Below, in pieces: positions 1-10,338 of a stretch of 64,000 nt of DNA (position 1 is the stretch's first letter; every line of letters begins with the position of its first letter). The stretch is from Bradyrhizobium cenepequi. Lineage in GTDB: Bacteria > Pseudomonadota > Alphaproteobacteria > Rhizobiales > Xanthobacteraceae. The notes beneath the pieces were generated by a model, which was not told the origin of the DNA, made no database searches, and saw only the letters and a list, made by a program, of their open reading frames with translations. Location: NCBI RefSeq assembly GCF_020329485.1, contig NZ_JAGKJI010000013.1, forward strand, positions 62,001-126,000. Reading direction: 5' to 3'. The translations under genes and the position numbers were made by a program.

Positions 1-1
1 G

Positions 2-55
2 GCGATGATCACCAAGGAACTGATCGAAATCATTTCCGGCGCCGAGGCGGTCTAA
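2..55 (+). CDS. atpG: ATP synthase gamma subunit, C-terminal end (partial)
   Basis: Only the last 17 codons are in the window, ending MITKELIEIISGAEAV and a TAA stop. This is the typical C-terminal helix of the F1 gamma subunit, the central rotor shaft of F1Fo ATP synthase. The identification rests on this tail and on atpD and atpC following in the same direction. The rest of the gene lies upstream of the window. An unrelated Ohr-type gene starts 15 bases after the stop. Confidence 0.8.
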   Translation, partial: AMITKELIEIISGAEAV

Positions 56-70
56 CCAAGGGAGCGCGAC

Positions 71-472
71 ATGGCATACGTCACATCGGCTACCACCAAG
101 GGCGGACGCAACGGCCGTTCCATGCTCGACAGCGGCGGGCTCGCGCTCGCGATGGCGCTGCCGAAGGAATTGGGCGGTGCCGGCGACGGCAATAATCCCG
201 AGCAGCTTTTTGCACTGGGCTATTCGGCTTGCTTTGGCCAGGCCATTCTCGTTGTCGCCAAGAACCACGGTGTCGACGGCCAGGCGGCCGAGGTCACCGC
301 TGACGTGACGCTCAAGACTGACGGCGGCTTTTCGCTCGCGGTCGAACTCAAGGTTTCCATTCCCGGCGCCGACAAGGCCAAGGTGCAGGCGGTCGTCGAT
401 GAAGCTCACACGGTGTGCCCGTATTCGAAGGCCACCAAAGGCAATATCCCGGTCAAGCTGACCGTGGTCTGA
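71..472 (+). CDS. Ohr/OsmC-family peroxiredoxin nested in the atp operon
   Basis: A 133-residue protein of the Ohr branch of the OsmC family. Family members reduce organic hydroperoxides in the cytoplasm with a pair of cysteines recycled by lipoylated proteins. Both cysteines are visible: Cys54 in EQLFALGYSACF and Cys116 in TVCPYSKATKGNI. Length matches Ohr (about 140). A GGGAG ribosome site precedes the ATG. It sits 15 bases after atpG and 26 bases before atpD, so it is almost certainly co-transcribed with ATP synthase. That position is odd, because atpG and atpD are normally adjacent. Whether its substrate is a lipid hydroperoxide cannot be told from sequence. Confidence 0.88.
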   Translation: MAYVTSATTKGGRNGRSMLDSGGLALAMALPKELGGAGDGNNPEQLFALGYSACFGQAILVVAKNHGVDGQAAEVTADVTLKTDGGFSLAVELKVSIPGADKAKVQAVVDEAHTVCPYSKATKGNIPVKLTVV

Positions 473-498
473 AATTCGGATCGAAGGAGACAGAGTAA

Positions 499-1941
<1,443 letters not shown>

Positions 1942-1944
1942 GGG

Positions 1945-2007
1945 GCGAATGGCGAAGTAGGGAGTAGCGAATAGCGCTGCTCCCTGACTTCGCCACTCAC
2001 CATTCGC
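1945..2007 (+). repeat. Hairpin-forming repeat between atpD and atpC
   Basis: Left arm 1945-1964 pairs with a right arm running from 1980 to 2007, interrupted by a few unpaired bases. Short units of the type GCGAATAGCG recur on both sides. In the mRNA this would form a long stem between the beta and epsilon cistrons. The sequence style matches short intergenic repeats of Bradyrhizobium-like genomes (recalled, not searched). Confidence 0.7.
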
Positions 2008-2030
2008 TATTCGCTATTCGCAGGTACACC

Positions 2031-2438
2031 ATGGCCACCTTCCACTTCGATCTCGTTTCCCCCGAAAAGCTCGCTTTCTCCGGTGAGGTCGATCAGGTGG
2101 ATATTCCCGGCCTGGAAGGTGATTTCGGCGTGCTCGCCGGTCACGCGCCGGTCGTCGCGGCGGTCCGTCCGGGTATCCTGACCATCACGGCTGGCGGCGC
2201 GCATCAGAAGATGGTGGTGCTCGGCGGTTTGGCCGAAGTCTCGGACAATCGCCTGACCGTGCTCGCCGATGTCGCGACCTCGATCCAGGAAGTCGATCGC
2301 GCTCAGTTCAGCGAGACCATCGCCGAGATGGAAGAGAATCTGAAAGAGAAGGAAGGCTCGGAGCTCGACCACGAGATCGAGCGGCTTGACCACTTCAAGA
2401 GTATCGAGCACATCCTCAACGCGACAGCCATGCACTAG
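2031..2438 (+). CDS. atpC: F1Fo ATP synthase subunit epsilon
   Basis: 135 residues, matching the epsilon subunit that couples rotor to stator and restrains ATP hydrolysis. The N-terminal beta-sandwich begins [14 protein letters not shown] and contains the family segment [16 protein letters not shown] charged C-terminal helical hairpin follows. The ribosome site is weak (AGGTACACC before the ATG) because the inter-cistronic repeat runs close to the start. It is the last gene of the atp operon and is followed at once by an intrinsic terminator. Confidence 0.98.
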   Translation: MATFHFDLVSPEKLAFSGEVDQVDIPGLEGDFGVLAGHAPVVAAVRPGILTITAGGAHQKMVVLGGLAEVSDNRLTVLADVATSIQEVDRAQFSETIAEMEENLKEKEGSELDHEIERLDHFKSIEHILNATAMH

Positions 2439-2475
2439 GCCCCGGTGCACTGCGCCGGGGCCGAGCAAAAATTTT
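2438..2475 (+). terminator. Intrinsic terminator of the atp operon
   Basis: A perfect 8-bp GC stem (GGCCCCGG at 2438-2445 with CCGGGGCC at 2455-2462) has a 9-base loop. It overlaps the last base of the atpC stop codon and is followed by AAAAATTTT. The T-tract is short and offset, so termination may be incomplete. Confidence 0.7.
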
Positions 2476-2754
2476 GAACGACCCGACGCCCGTCATCTCC
2501 TGGCGGGCGGCAGTTTACTGATCGCCGAATTCAAGCATCGCGGTTCCTTAACGCCGCTTTGTCCTGCTTGAGATCGCGGCATTCGCATGCCACCGCTGCA
2601 GCCGTGCCAGCCATGGCACGGCGATCACCGCGGATGCTTGATTGATCAAAGCGAGCGCCAAAATTGATGGCGTCAGCATGGCGAAGGGCGAGGCGCGGGC
2701 TTTTGGTCGCCGCCGAGAGATTCCGCAGCGGGAAAGACACCGTTGTAGTTGAGA
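2476..2754. other. Gene-free convergent spacer between atpC and hsp20
   Basis: About 280 bases with no convincing reading frame on either strand. One perfect 8-bp hairpin (GCCGTGCC at 2601-2608 with GGCACGGC at 2615-2622) has no T-tract. I see no promoter or RNA gene. Confidence 0.5.
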
Positions 2755-2778
2755 AAGGCGGCGCAGGGGCACCGCCTT
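2755..2778 (-). terminator. Possible terminator after hsp20
   Basis: A 7-bp stem (AAGGCGG at 2755-2761 with CCGCCTT at 2772-2778) lies 7 bases past the hsp20 stop. On the minus strand it is followed by TCTC, so the T-tract is poor. Confidence 0.4.
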
Positions 2779-2784
2779 GCCATG

Positions 2785-3282
2785 CTATTGCTTGTTGATC
2801 GGGATGCGTTTGACGTTTTCTCGCACCTGCTCCGTTTTTGGCAGCGTGATCTTCAGCACGCCGTCGCGGAACGAGGCCTCAGCCTTGTCCTCTGCGATGC
2901 CCTCCAGCGGGATCTGCCGCTCGAACGCGCCGTAGTAGCGCTCGGAAAAATACCTTTCCTCGTCCGTCCGCTCAGCCCTCTTCTCACCCTTGAGCGTCAG
3001 CACGCCGTTGGCGATTTCGACCTGGACGTCCTTCTCGGTCAAGCCGGGGAGTTCGGCGGAAACGGTTAGCGTGTTGTCGGTCTCGCTGAGCTCGATCTTC
3101 GGCCAGCTGAACCGGCCCTCCATCAGCGGACTGCCGACGCGGCCGAACGAACCGAAGCCGCGGAAGGCGTCGTCGAACAGCCGGTTCATCTCGCGGTGGA
3201 GCGTGAAGAATGGATCAAACGGGTCGCGCGTCGGCGCAAGCTCCTGGTTTCTCGACCAGGGAATAAGATCACGAAATGCCAT
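2785..3282 (-). CDS. Small heat-shock protein, Hsp20/alpha-crystallin family
   Basis: 165 residues starting MAFRDLIPWSR. The protein is an ATP-independent holdase that keeps unfolding proteins soluble. The alpha-crystallin domain spans roughly residues 50-155, with LSETDNTLTVSAELPG, GVLTLKGEK and a C-terminal LKITLPK strand. The start was chosen because AGGAGG (3289-3294) lies 6 bases before ATG 3282; an in-frame ATG 7 codons upstream has no such site. It lies 199 bases downstream of groEL on the same strand. Its leader can form hairpins that involve the ribosome site, suggesting control at translation by heat. Confidence 0.95.
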   Translation of the reverse strand: MAFRDLIPWSRNQELAPTRDPFDPFFTLHREMNRLFDDAFRGFGSFGRVGSPLMEGRFSWPKIELSETDNTLTVSAELPGLTEKDVQVEIANGVLTLKGEKRAERTDEERYFSERYYGAFERQIPLEGIAEDKAEASFRDGVLKITLPKTEQVRENVKRIPINKQ

Positions 3283-3334
3283 GTTTATCCTCCTGTCTAG
3301 CATGAGATCTGTGGCGCGGACTCCGTAGTCCGCG
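3283..3334 (-). promoter_or_regulatory. Possible RNA thermometer in the hsp20 leader
   Basis: Reading the minus strand, a perfect 8-bp hairpin (CGCGGACT and AGTCCGCG, plus coordinates 3315-3334) is followed by TGCT (3299-3302), AGAC, then AGGAGG (3289-3294). TGCT can pair with AGGA through a G-G mismatch, which is the hallmark of ROSE thermometers known upstream of bradyrhizobial small heat-shock genes. The stem is short, so this is a candidate only. Confidence 0.35.
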
Positions 3335-3481
3335 AGCCTGCCCTCATTCCCGCAGCGGCCGACGTCGGGCCGCCTGCTGCGCTCGATCGGCCGAGAGGAT
3401 CCGGCGTCCCCGATACCGATCGTGCTCGATCCGTTGCTCAGGCGCGCGACCAGGTCCGTTCCCGACCGGGGTTTGGGCCGA

Positions 3482-5219
<1,738 letters not shown>

Positions 5220-5414
5220 TAAGTGGCCTTCCGCGAGGCCCTGGTCGTCCCGCTTCAACGGCGTCACAGGACCGGCGCTCGGAACCAGTCCAGGGCGGAA
5301 GTCGAACTAGGAACGTAGAATTCCGATTCAAGAGGGCGAGACGAAATTTTTCGCGGCGTGCAGGGCCGTCCGGCTACGGACAGAGCCGCCGCGGAAGCGC
5401 AGCTAGCCACCAGA
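5220..5414. other. Spacer between divergent groEL and glgX
   Basis: About 195 bases with no convincing coding frame. It contains GGAACC at 5281 followed 16 bases later by CGAA, which is only a poor EcfG-like match. A better match lies further downstream at 5415-5439. Nothing else was recognised. Confidence 0.4.
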
Positions 5415-5439
5415 GGAACGATGGCGACGTAAAAGCGTT
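5415..5439 (+). promoter_or_regulatory. Candidate EcfG (general stress sigma) promoter of glgX
   Basis: GGAAC at 5415-5419, a 16-base spacer, and CGTT at 5436-5439 match the published alphaproteobacterial EcfG consensus GGAAC-N16/17-CGTT exactly. It ends 26 bases before the glgX ATG, giving a leader of about 20 bases. Glycogen and trehalose genes are common EcfG targets, which fits. Confidence 0.6.
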
Positions 5440-5465
5440 CACTTGATCCAAGGGCACGCCATCCG

Positions 5466-7700
5466 ATGGATAGATCAGCGGCCGATCGTGAGCTCGCGCA
5501 GGCAGCGCAGTTGCTGCGGCGCTCCGCCGTTCGAGAAGGCAAGCCAGTTCCCTTCGGCGCCACTTGGGACGGCCTTGGCGTCAACTTCGCGCTGTTTTCA
5601 GCGCACGCCTCCAAGGTGGAGCTGTGCCTGTTCGATAACGCAGGCGAAACCGAGATCGAGCGGATCGAGCTTCCCGAATATACCGACGAAGTCTGGCATG
5701 GCTATCTGCCGACCGCGCGCCCAGGATTGGTTTACGCCTACCGCGTCCATGGTCCCTATGAACCGGATGCCGGCCATCGCTTCAATCCGAACAAGCTGGT
5801 GATCGATCCCTACGCCCGACAACTGGTCGGTCAGTTGCAATGGGGCCCCGAGCTGTTCGGTTACAAGATCGGTGATCCCGACAAGGACAAATCCTTTGAT
5901 GACCGTGACAATGTCCATCTGGTGCAGAAGTGCCGGGTCATCGATCCCGCTTTCACCTGGGGGCGTGACCGCAAGCCCGCGACACCGTGGGAGCGCACCA
6001 TCATCTACGAGATGCATGTGAAAGGTTTCACCAAGCTGCATCCATTGGTGCCGGAGGCCGACCGCGGCACATTCGCGGGCCTCGCCTGCCCGAACGTGTC
6101 AGCGTATTTGCGCTCGCTCGGCGTCACCAGCGCCGAGCTGTTGCCGATTCACGCTTTCGTCGACGACAGCTATCTGGTCGACAAGGGCCTGCACAATTAT
6201 TGGGGCTACAACTCGGTCGCCTTCTTCGCACCCGATCCGCGCTATCTGCGGACGCCCTGGCCGAACGAGTTCAAGGAGATGGTCAACCAGTTCCATGCCC
6301 ACGGCATCGAGGTGATCCTCGACGTGGTTTATAACCACACGGCGGAAGGCAACGAACTCGGACCGACGCTGTCGTTTAAGGGCATCGACAACGCGAGCTA
6401 CTATCGGCTGCTGCCCGATCAGAAGCGCTACTACATCAACGATACCGGCACCGGGAATACCGTCAATCTATCGCACCAGCGCGTGCTGCAGATGGTCGCC
6501 GACTCTCTTCGTTACTGGGCAACGGAGATGCGCATCGACGGCTTCCGTTTCGATCTTGCCACCATTCTCGCGCGCGAGCCCTACGGCTTCGATGAGGGCG
6601 GCAGCTTCCTTGATGCCTGTCGGCAGGACCCGGTGCTCTCCAATGTCAAGCTGATCGCAGAGCCGTGGGACATCGGCCCCGGCGGCTACCAGGTCGGCCA
6701 GTTTGCGCCGGGCTGGGCGGAATGGAACGACAAATTCCGCGATACCGTGCGAAGCTTTTGGAAAGGGGATGCCGGACAGGTCGCCGATTTCGTCAAGCGT
6801 ATTAGCGGGTCAGGAGACTTGTTCAACAAGCGCGGCCGCAAACCCTGGGCGAGTGTCAACTTCGTCACTGCCCATGACGGCTTCACCCTCAACGATCTCG
6901 TCTCGTACAACGACAAGCACAACGAGGCCAATGGCGAGAACAACAAAGACGGTCACTCCAACAATCACTCGTGGAATCACGGCGTCGAAGGTCCAACGCA
7001 GGACGCGGAGATTGTCGCGCTGCGCGAACGGCAGAAACGCAATTTCCTGGCCACGATGATCTTGTCGCACGGCACGCCGATGCTGCTCGCCGGTGACGAG
7101 TTCGGTCACAGCCAGAAAGGCAACAACAACGCCTATGCGCAGGATAACGAGACCACCTGGCTCGATTGGATGAAGATATCGCCTGAAGGCCGCGCCTTGC
7201 GCGAATTCACGCGAAAGCTGATCGCGATGCGCAAGGCGTTTCCAATCCTTTATCGGAGCCGCTTCGTCGTCGGAACACACAATGAGGAGCTTGACGTCAA
7301 GGATGTGACCTGGCTCGCCCCGTCGGGCGAGGAAATGGTCACCGAGCAATGGCAGGATGGCAATGTGCGCTGCTTTGGGATGCTGCTCGATGGTCGCGCT
7401 CAGGAGACCGGCATCAAGCGTCGCGGATCGGACGCGACCCTGCTGTTGATCTACAACGCCCATTTTGACGTCGTGAACTTTACGCTGCCGAAGGTCCCGC
7501 AAGGGCAGCATTGGCAGGGGCTGATCGACACCAACCAGCCGGACGGGCACCTGCCGACCTTTCCGTTCGGCCACGCCTATGCCGTGACCGGACGCTCGAT
7601 GCTGGCATTCGGTCTCGCGAGCGAAGACAGCGCCATGCGCCGCCTGCGGCATGGCATCGGCAGCATCCTTGATGTCGCCGAGCTCCCGCTATCGGAGTAG
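5466..7700 (+). CDS. glgX: Glycogen debranching enzyme (isoamylase type)
   Basis: 744 residues. It hydrolyses alpha-1,6 branches in phosphorylase-limited glycogen in the cytoplasm. An N-terminal CBM48 domain (about residues 25-120, PFGATWDGLGVNFALFS) precedes a GH13 barrel. Catalytic motifs are DVVYNH at 286-291, the nucleophile Asp363 in RIDGFRFDLA, the acid/base Glu399 in AEPWD, and Asp471 in TAHDGF. The ATG has only a weak ribosome site. No other glycogen or trehalose gene is adjacent, so it is a single-gene unit. An EcfG-type promoter just upstream suggests induction by general stress or stationary phase. Confidence 0.95.
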   Translation: MDRSAADRELAQAAQLLRRSAVREGKPVPFGATWDGLGVNFALFSAHASKVELCLFDNAGETEIERIELPEYTDEVWHGYLPTARPGLVYAYRVHGPYEPDAGHRFNPNKLVIDPYARQLVGQLQWGPELFGYKIGDPDKDKSFDDRDNVHLVQKCRVIDPAFTWGRDRKPATPWERTIIYEMHVKGFTKLHPLVPEADRGTFAGLACPNVSAYLRSLGVTSAELLPIHAFVDDSYLVDKGLHNYWGYNSVAFFAPDPRYLRTPWPNEFKEMVNQFHAHGIEVILDVVYNHTAEGNELGPTLSFKGIDNASYYRLLPDQKRYYINDTGTGNTVNLSHQRVLQMVADSLRYWATEMRIDGFRFDLATILAREPYGFDEGGSFLDACRQDPVLSNVKLIAEPWDIGPGGYQVGQFAPGWAEWNDKFRDTVRSFWKGDAGQVADFVKRISGSGDLFNKRGRKPWASVNFVTAHDGFTLNDLVSYNDKHNEANGENNKDGHSNNHSWNHGVEGPTQDAEIVALRERQKRNFLATMILSHGTPMLLAGDEFGHSQKGNNNAYAQDNETTWLDWMKISPEGRALREFTRKLIAMRKAFPILYRSRFVVGTHNEELDVKDVTWLAPSGEEMVTEQWQDGNVRCFGMLLDGRAQETGIKRRGSDATLLLIYNAHFDVVNFTLPKVPQGQHWQGLIDTNQPDGHLPTFPFGHAYAVTGRSMLAFGLASEDSAMRRLRHGIGSILDVAELPLSE

Positions 7701-7741
7701 CGCAGTTGCTCAGATGAGGCGCGGCGTTCTGCAATCCGTCT

Positions 7742-8245
7742 TCAGTGCCCTTGCGCAAAGCCGGCGAAGCTGCGGGCGACATGCCGGTACACTTCGCGCC
7801 GGAACGGCACGACGAGGTCGGCGACGCGGTCGAGCTGTTCCCAGCGCCAGCCATCGAATTCGGCCGGTTGTCCGTTGCGCAGTGTCAGCGGATCGATCTC
7901 CTCGTCGCGCCCGGTGAATCGCAGCGCAAACCACTTCTGCCGCTGTCCGTGGAATTTGCCGAGGCGATGTGGCGGTCCGTCGTAACGCGGAAACTCGTAA
8001 ATGATCCAGTCGGTCTCGCCGAGATAGTCGGCGGAGACCGCCCCCGTCTCCTCCCAGAGTTCGCGCATGACCGCCTGGCGCGGTTCCTCGCCTGGATCGA
8101 TGCCGCCCTGCGGCATCTGCCATTCGAGCCCGGGGAGGATGATTTCCGGGCCATCGTCCCTGAAGCGATGGCCGATCAGCACGCGGCCGGACCCGTTGAA
8201 CAGGGCGATCCCGACATTGGGGCGGTACAGCTTTTGCTCGGGCAT
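7742..8245 (-). CDS. rppH: RNA 5'-pyrophosphohydrolase, RppH family (copy 1)
   Basis: 167-residue Nudix hydrolase of the RppH/NudH/IalA type. Family members remove pyrophosphate from 5'-triphosphate RNA to start decay, and also cleave dinucleoside polyphosphates. The Nudix box lies in GGIDPGEEPRQAVMRELWEE continuing TGAV, with all conserved Gly, Glu and Arg residues. WQMPQGG and RGQRQKW-like ([12 protein letters not shown]) segments are RppH-specific. It starts only 2 bases after the stop of a second Nudix gene, so the two are co-transcribed. Which copy does RNA decapping cannot be told here. Confidence 0.92.
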   Translation of the reverse strand: MPEQKLYRPNVGIALFNGSGRVLIGHRFRDDGPEIILPGLEWQMPQGGIDPGEEPRQAVMRELWEETGAVSADYLGETDWIIYEFPRYDGPPHRLGKFHGQRQKWFALRFTGRDEEIDPLTLRNGQPAEFDGWRWEQLDRVADLVVPFRREVYRHVARSFAGFAQGH

Positions 8246-8247
8246 TC

Positions 8248-8754
8248 TTATCGACCCGCGAGCCTGGAAAATTCCCGCACCACGCGCTCGTAGACGGGCC
8301 GCTTGAACGGGACGATCAATTCGGGGAGATTCTTCATCGGCTCCCAGCGCCAGTTCGAGAACTCGGCCTTGTGGCCTCCGCCGCCGGGATGCTCGACGTC
8401 GATCTCATTGTCCTTGCCGGTGAAACGCACGGCGAACCATTTCTGGCGCTGGCCGCGATAACGGCCTTTCCAGGTGCGCCCCGCGACCGTGCGCGGAATA
8501 TCGTAAATCAGCCAGTCGTCGACTTCGCCGAGCTTCTCGACCGAACGGACGCTGGTCTCCTCATAGAGCTCGCGCTTGGCGGCTTCCCAAACCTCTTCAC
8601 CAGGGTCCACGCCCCCTTGCGGCATCTGCCAGACATGGGTGTCGTCGACATGCTCGACGCCGCCGGCGCGGCGTCCGATAAAGACCAGCCCGTCTCGGTT
8701 GAGCAGCATCACGCCGACGCAGGTCCGGTAAGGCAGCTCCTCGTAACGCGTCAT
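8248..8754 (-). CDS. rppH: RNA 5'-pyrophosphohydrolase, RppH family (copy 2)
   Basis: 168 residues, a close paralogue of the downstream gene. It starts [19 protein letters not shown], and its Nudix box is in [20 protein letters not shown]. It also has WQMPQGG and [14 protein letters not shown], as in RppH. It is first in a two-gene unit, and GGGGGT lies before the ATG. It differs from copy 1 in carrying the short insert [11 protein letters not shown]. Tandem RppH paralogues look like an old duplication; one may prefer diadenosine polyphosphates. Confidence 0.93.
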   Translation of the reverse strand: MTRYEELPYRTCVGVMLLNRDGLVFIGRRAGGVEHVDDTHVWQMPQGGVDPGEEVWEAAKRELYEETSVRSVEKLGEVDDWLIYDIPRTVAGRTWKGRYRGQRQKWFAVRFTGKDNEIDVEHPGGGGHKAEFSNWRWEPMKNLPELIVPFKRPVYERVVREFSRLAGR

Positions 8755-8770
8755 TCGATCAGGACCCCCA

Positions 8771-8843
8771 GAGCGTGATCCGGAATAGTGGGATCGGTTC
8801 TCCCTCGCGACAAACGCGAAGCGTTTGCGCGGAGATCACGCTC
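8771..8843. repeat. GAGCGTGATC palindromic repeat
   Basis: Perfect 10-bp terminal arms, GAGCGTGATC at 8771-8780 and GATCACGCTC at 8834-8843, lie in the 239-base gap between the Nudix pair and the deacetylase gene. Related to the element at 5175-5219. The following 8860-8930 contains a looser GGATCATGATC palindrome. Confidence 0.7.
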
Positions 8844-8930
8844 CAATAAAAAGACGAGACCATGACCCGATTCATCCGAGCGGATCATGATCTGGTCCGA
8901 AGTCCGAAATCGCGCCATCAGGTCGATGCT

Positions 8931-8996
8931 CTAAATTCTTGTTTTGATACGTTTTCTTCACGCGAACCGGTGTCCACTTCGCTCGAAAACGCTCTA
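8931..8996 (-). repeat. AGCGTTTTCGAGCG repeat (copy A), overlapping a stop codon
   Basis: On the minus strand it reads TAGAGCGTTTTCGAGCG, then ACACCGGTTCGCGTGAAG and AAAACG, and ends near TTTAGAGCAT. Further copies are at 21391 and 27268. The first three bases are the TAG stop of the deacetylase gene, so the repeat abuts or supplies the gene end. Confidence 0.8.
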
Positions 8997-10187
8997 GCCC
9001 GATTTTGATTTCAGCATCGCGGTTGTCAATGGCACAAGCAGGATGCCGCGGGCCTCCAGCGTCCTGGTCCAGGCTGCGATACGCTCGATCGAAATCGGCA
9101 GCGCCGAGGCGACGCCGACCGCCAAGCCGCGTTCCTTGGCGAGCGTCTCGAGCTTGACCAGCACACGGTCGATCTCCACCGAAGTCGGAACCGCGTCGAT
9201 GGTAAAGTCGGCTTTGGCAAACGGCAGCGCCTGACCCGCGGCGAGCGAGGCCGCGGCGCTGCGTGGCGTAGCACCGTCGTCGAAATAGCTGAGGCCGCGC
9301 TTGGCCGCTTCCCGCATGATCGGCTGCATCGCTGGGTCGGTCGCCACGAAACGGGCTCCCATGAAATTGGCGATGCCGGCATAGCCCTGGAAGCGGCTGA
9401 AGTGCCAATAGAGCCGGTCGAGATTCTGCTCCGTGTTCAGAGTCGTGAGCAGGGTCTGGGGGCCCGGATCATTGTCCGGGTAATCGAACGGCTCCATCGG
9501 GACCTGCAGCAGGATTTCGTGGCGCTGCGCCCGTGCCCGTTCGGCCAGCTTTGTCGGATCGGCGCCATAGGGCGTGAAGGCCAGCGTGACCGCTGGCGGC
9601 AGTTTCATGATCGCATCGGTCGTCTTGGCGGCGCCGACGCCAAGCCCGCCAATCACGATCGCGACCACGGGCATTTTTGCCGCCTTGGCGCGGTCGGCAT
9701 CCGCCGCATAGACTGTGAACGGCTTCAAGCCGTCTGCGGCCACCGGGATCATGCCATAGCGCGATTTTTCCAGAAGGCGCTGGTCAATACCGGCCATTGG
9801 CCCCGGCGCGGCGTCAGTCTCGGCCTTGTCGGCGGCACCACTGCCAATCACGACGTCATGCCGCGCGCCGCTTGAGCCGTCGATGATGGTGACTGTCCTG
9901 CTCTCGCCGGCAGCAGCCTGCTTGGGCGACGATTTGGCCGCAGGCTCGGCGGTATGGCCGGCCGCCGCCGGTTTTTCCTCCGCCACCGGCGTCTTGCGCA
10001 AGGTAATATGGGCGATCGGCTCGCCGCCGAGTGGATCGTCGTTGAACAAGGCGACGCCGGCGAAGGTGAGCAGAATCAGCCCAAGCACCACCGCCAGCAT
10101 GGTCGTGAACGGCACCTGGAACCGGCGCTTCTTGGCCACGGTTTCCTGTCCGAGCGGTGCGCTCAGCTCGTCGGCCGCCTCTGCCAT
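8994..10187 (-). CDS. Divergent polysaccharide deacetylase (YibQ-like), membrane-anchored
   Basis: 397 residues. One membrane segment at about residues 27-48 (MLAVVLGLILLTFAGVALF) follows a short cytoplasmic tail, then a Pro/Ala-rich linker to about 140. The C-terminal domain (about 165-395) has VVAIVIGGLGVG, LAFTPYGAD, LLQVPMEPFDYP and FMGARFV, typical of the divergent polysaccharide deacetylase family (old DUF610). Catalytic activity in this family is uncertain. It lies downstream of ctpA on the same strand, and the two are often neighbours with murein hydrolase activators, which suggests a role in envelope polysaccharide or peptidoglycan turnover. The TAG stop lies inside a genomic repeat. 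Confidence 0.85.
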   Translation of the reverse strand: MAEAADELSAPLGQETVAKKRRFQVPFTTMLAVVLGLILLTFAGVALFNDDPLGGEPIAHITLRKTPVAEEKPAAAGHTAEPAAKSSPKQAAAGESRTVTIIDGSSGARHDVVIGSGAADKAETDAAPGPMAGIDQRLLEKSRYGMIPVAADGLKPFTVYAADADRAKAAKMPVVAIVIGGLGVGAAKTTDAIMKLPPAVTLAFTPYGADPTKLAERARAQRHEILLQVPMEPFDYPDNDPGPQTLLTTLNTEQNLDRLYWHFSRFQGYAGIANFMGARFVATDPAMQPIMREAAKRGLSYFDDGATPRSAAASLAAGQALPFAKADFTIDAVPTSVEIDRVLVKLETLAKERGLAVGVASALPISIERIAAWTRTLEARGILLVPLTTAMLKSKSG

Positions 10188-10290
10188 AGATCCCCCGAAT
10201 CACCCAGCGCCGACGATAGCATGAGCGAGCCGGTTCGGGCGGAGGACGCGCCAGTCAGAGCTGGTGCCTCCCGGGGTACCCGCAAAGCAA

Positions 10291-10316
10291 AAAGAGCGGC
10301 CGACTGGCCGCTCTTT
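10291..10316 (-). terminator. Intrinsic terminator after ctpA
   Basis: A perfect 11-bp hairpin (AAAGAGCGGCC at 10291-10301 with GGCCGCTCTTT at 10306-10316, loop GACT). On the minus strand the stem runs into TTTTTGC, a T-tract in the right place. It lies about 20 bases beyond the ctpA stop. Confidence 0.85.
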
Positions 10317-10338
10317 CCGCAAAATCGTTCTCAGCCGA

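Noticed and set aside
5281-5306. GGAACC at 5281 as an EcfG promoter
   Set aside because: The -10 part reads CGAA, not CGTT, and the distance to glgX is 160 bases; the site at 5415 is much better.
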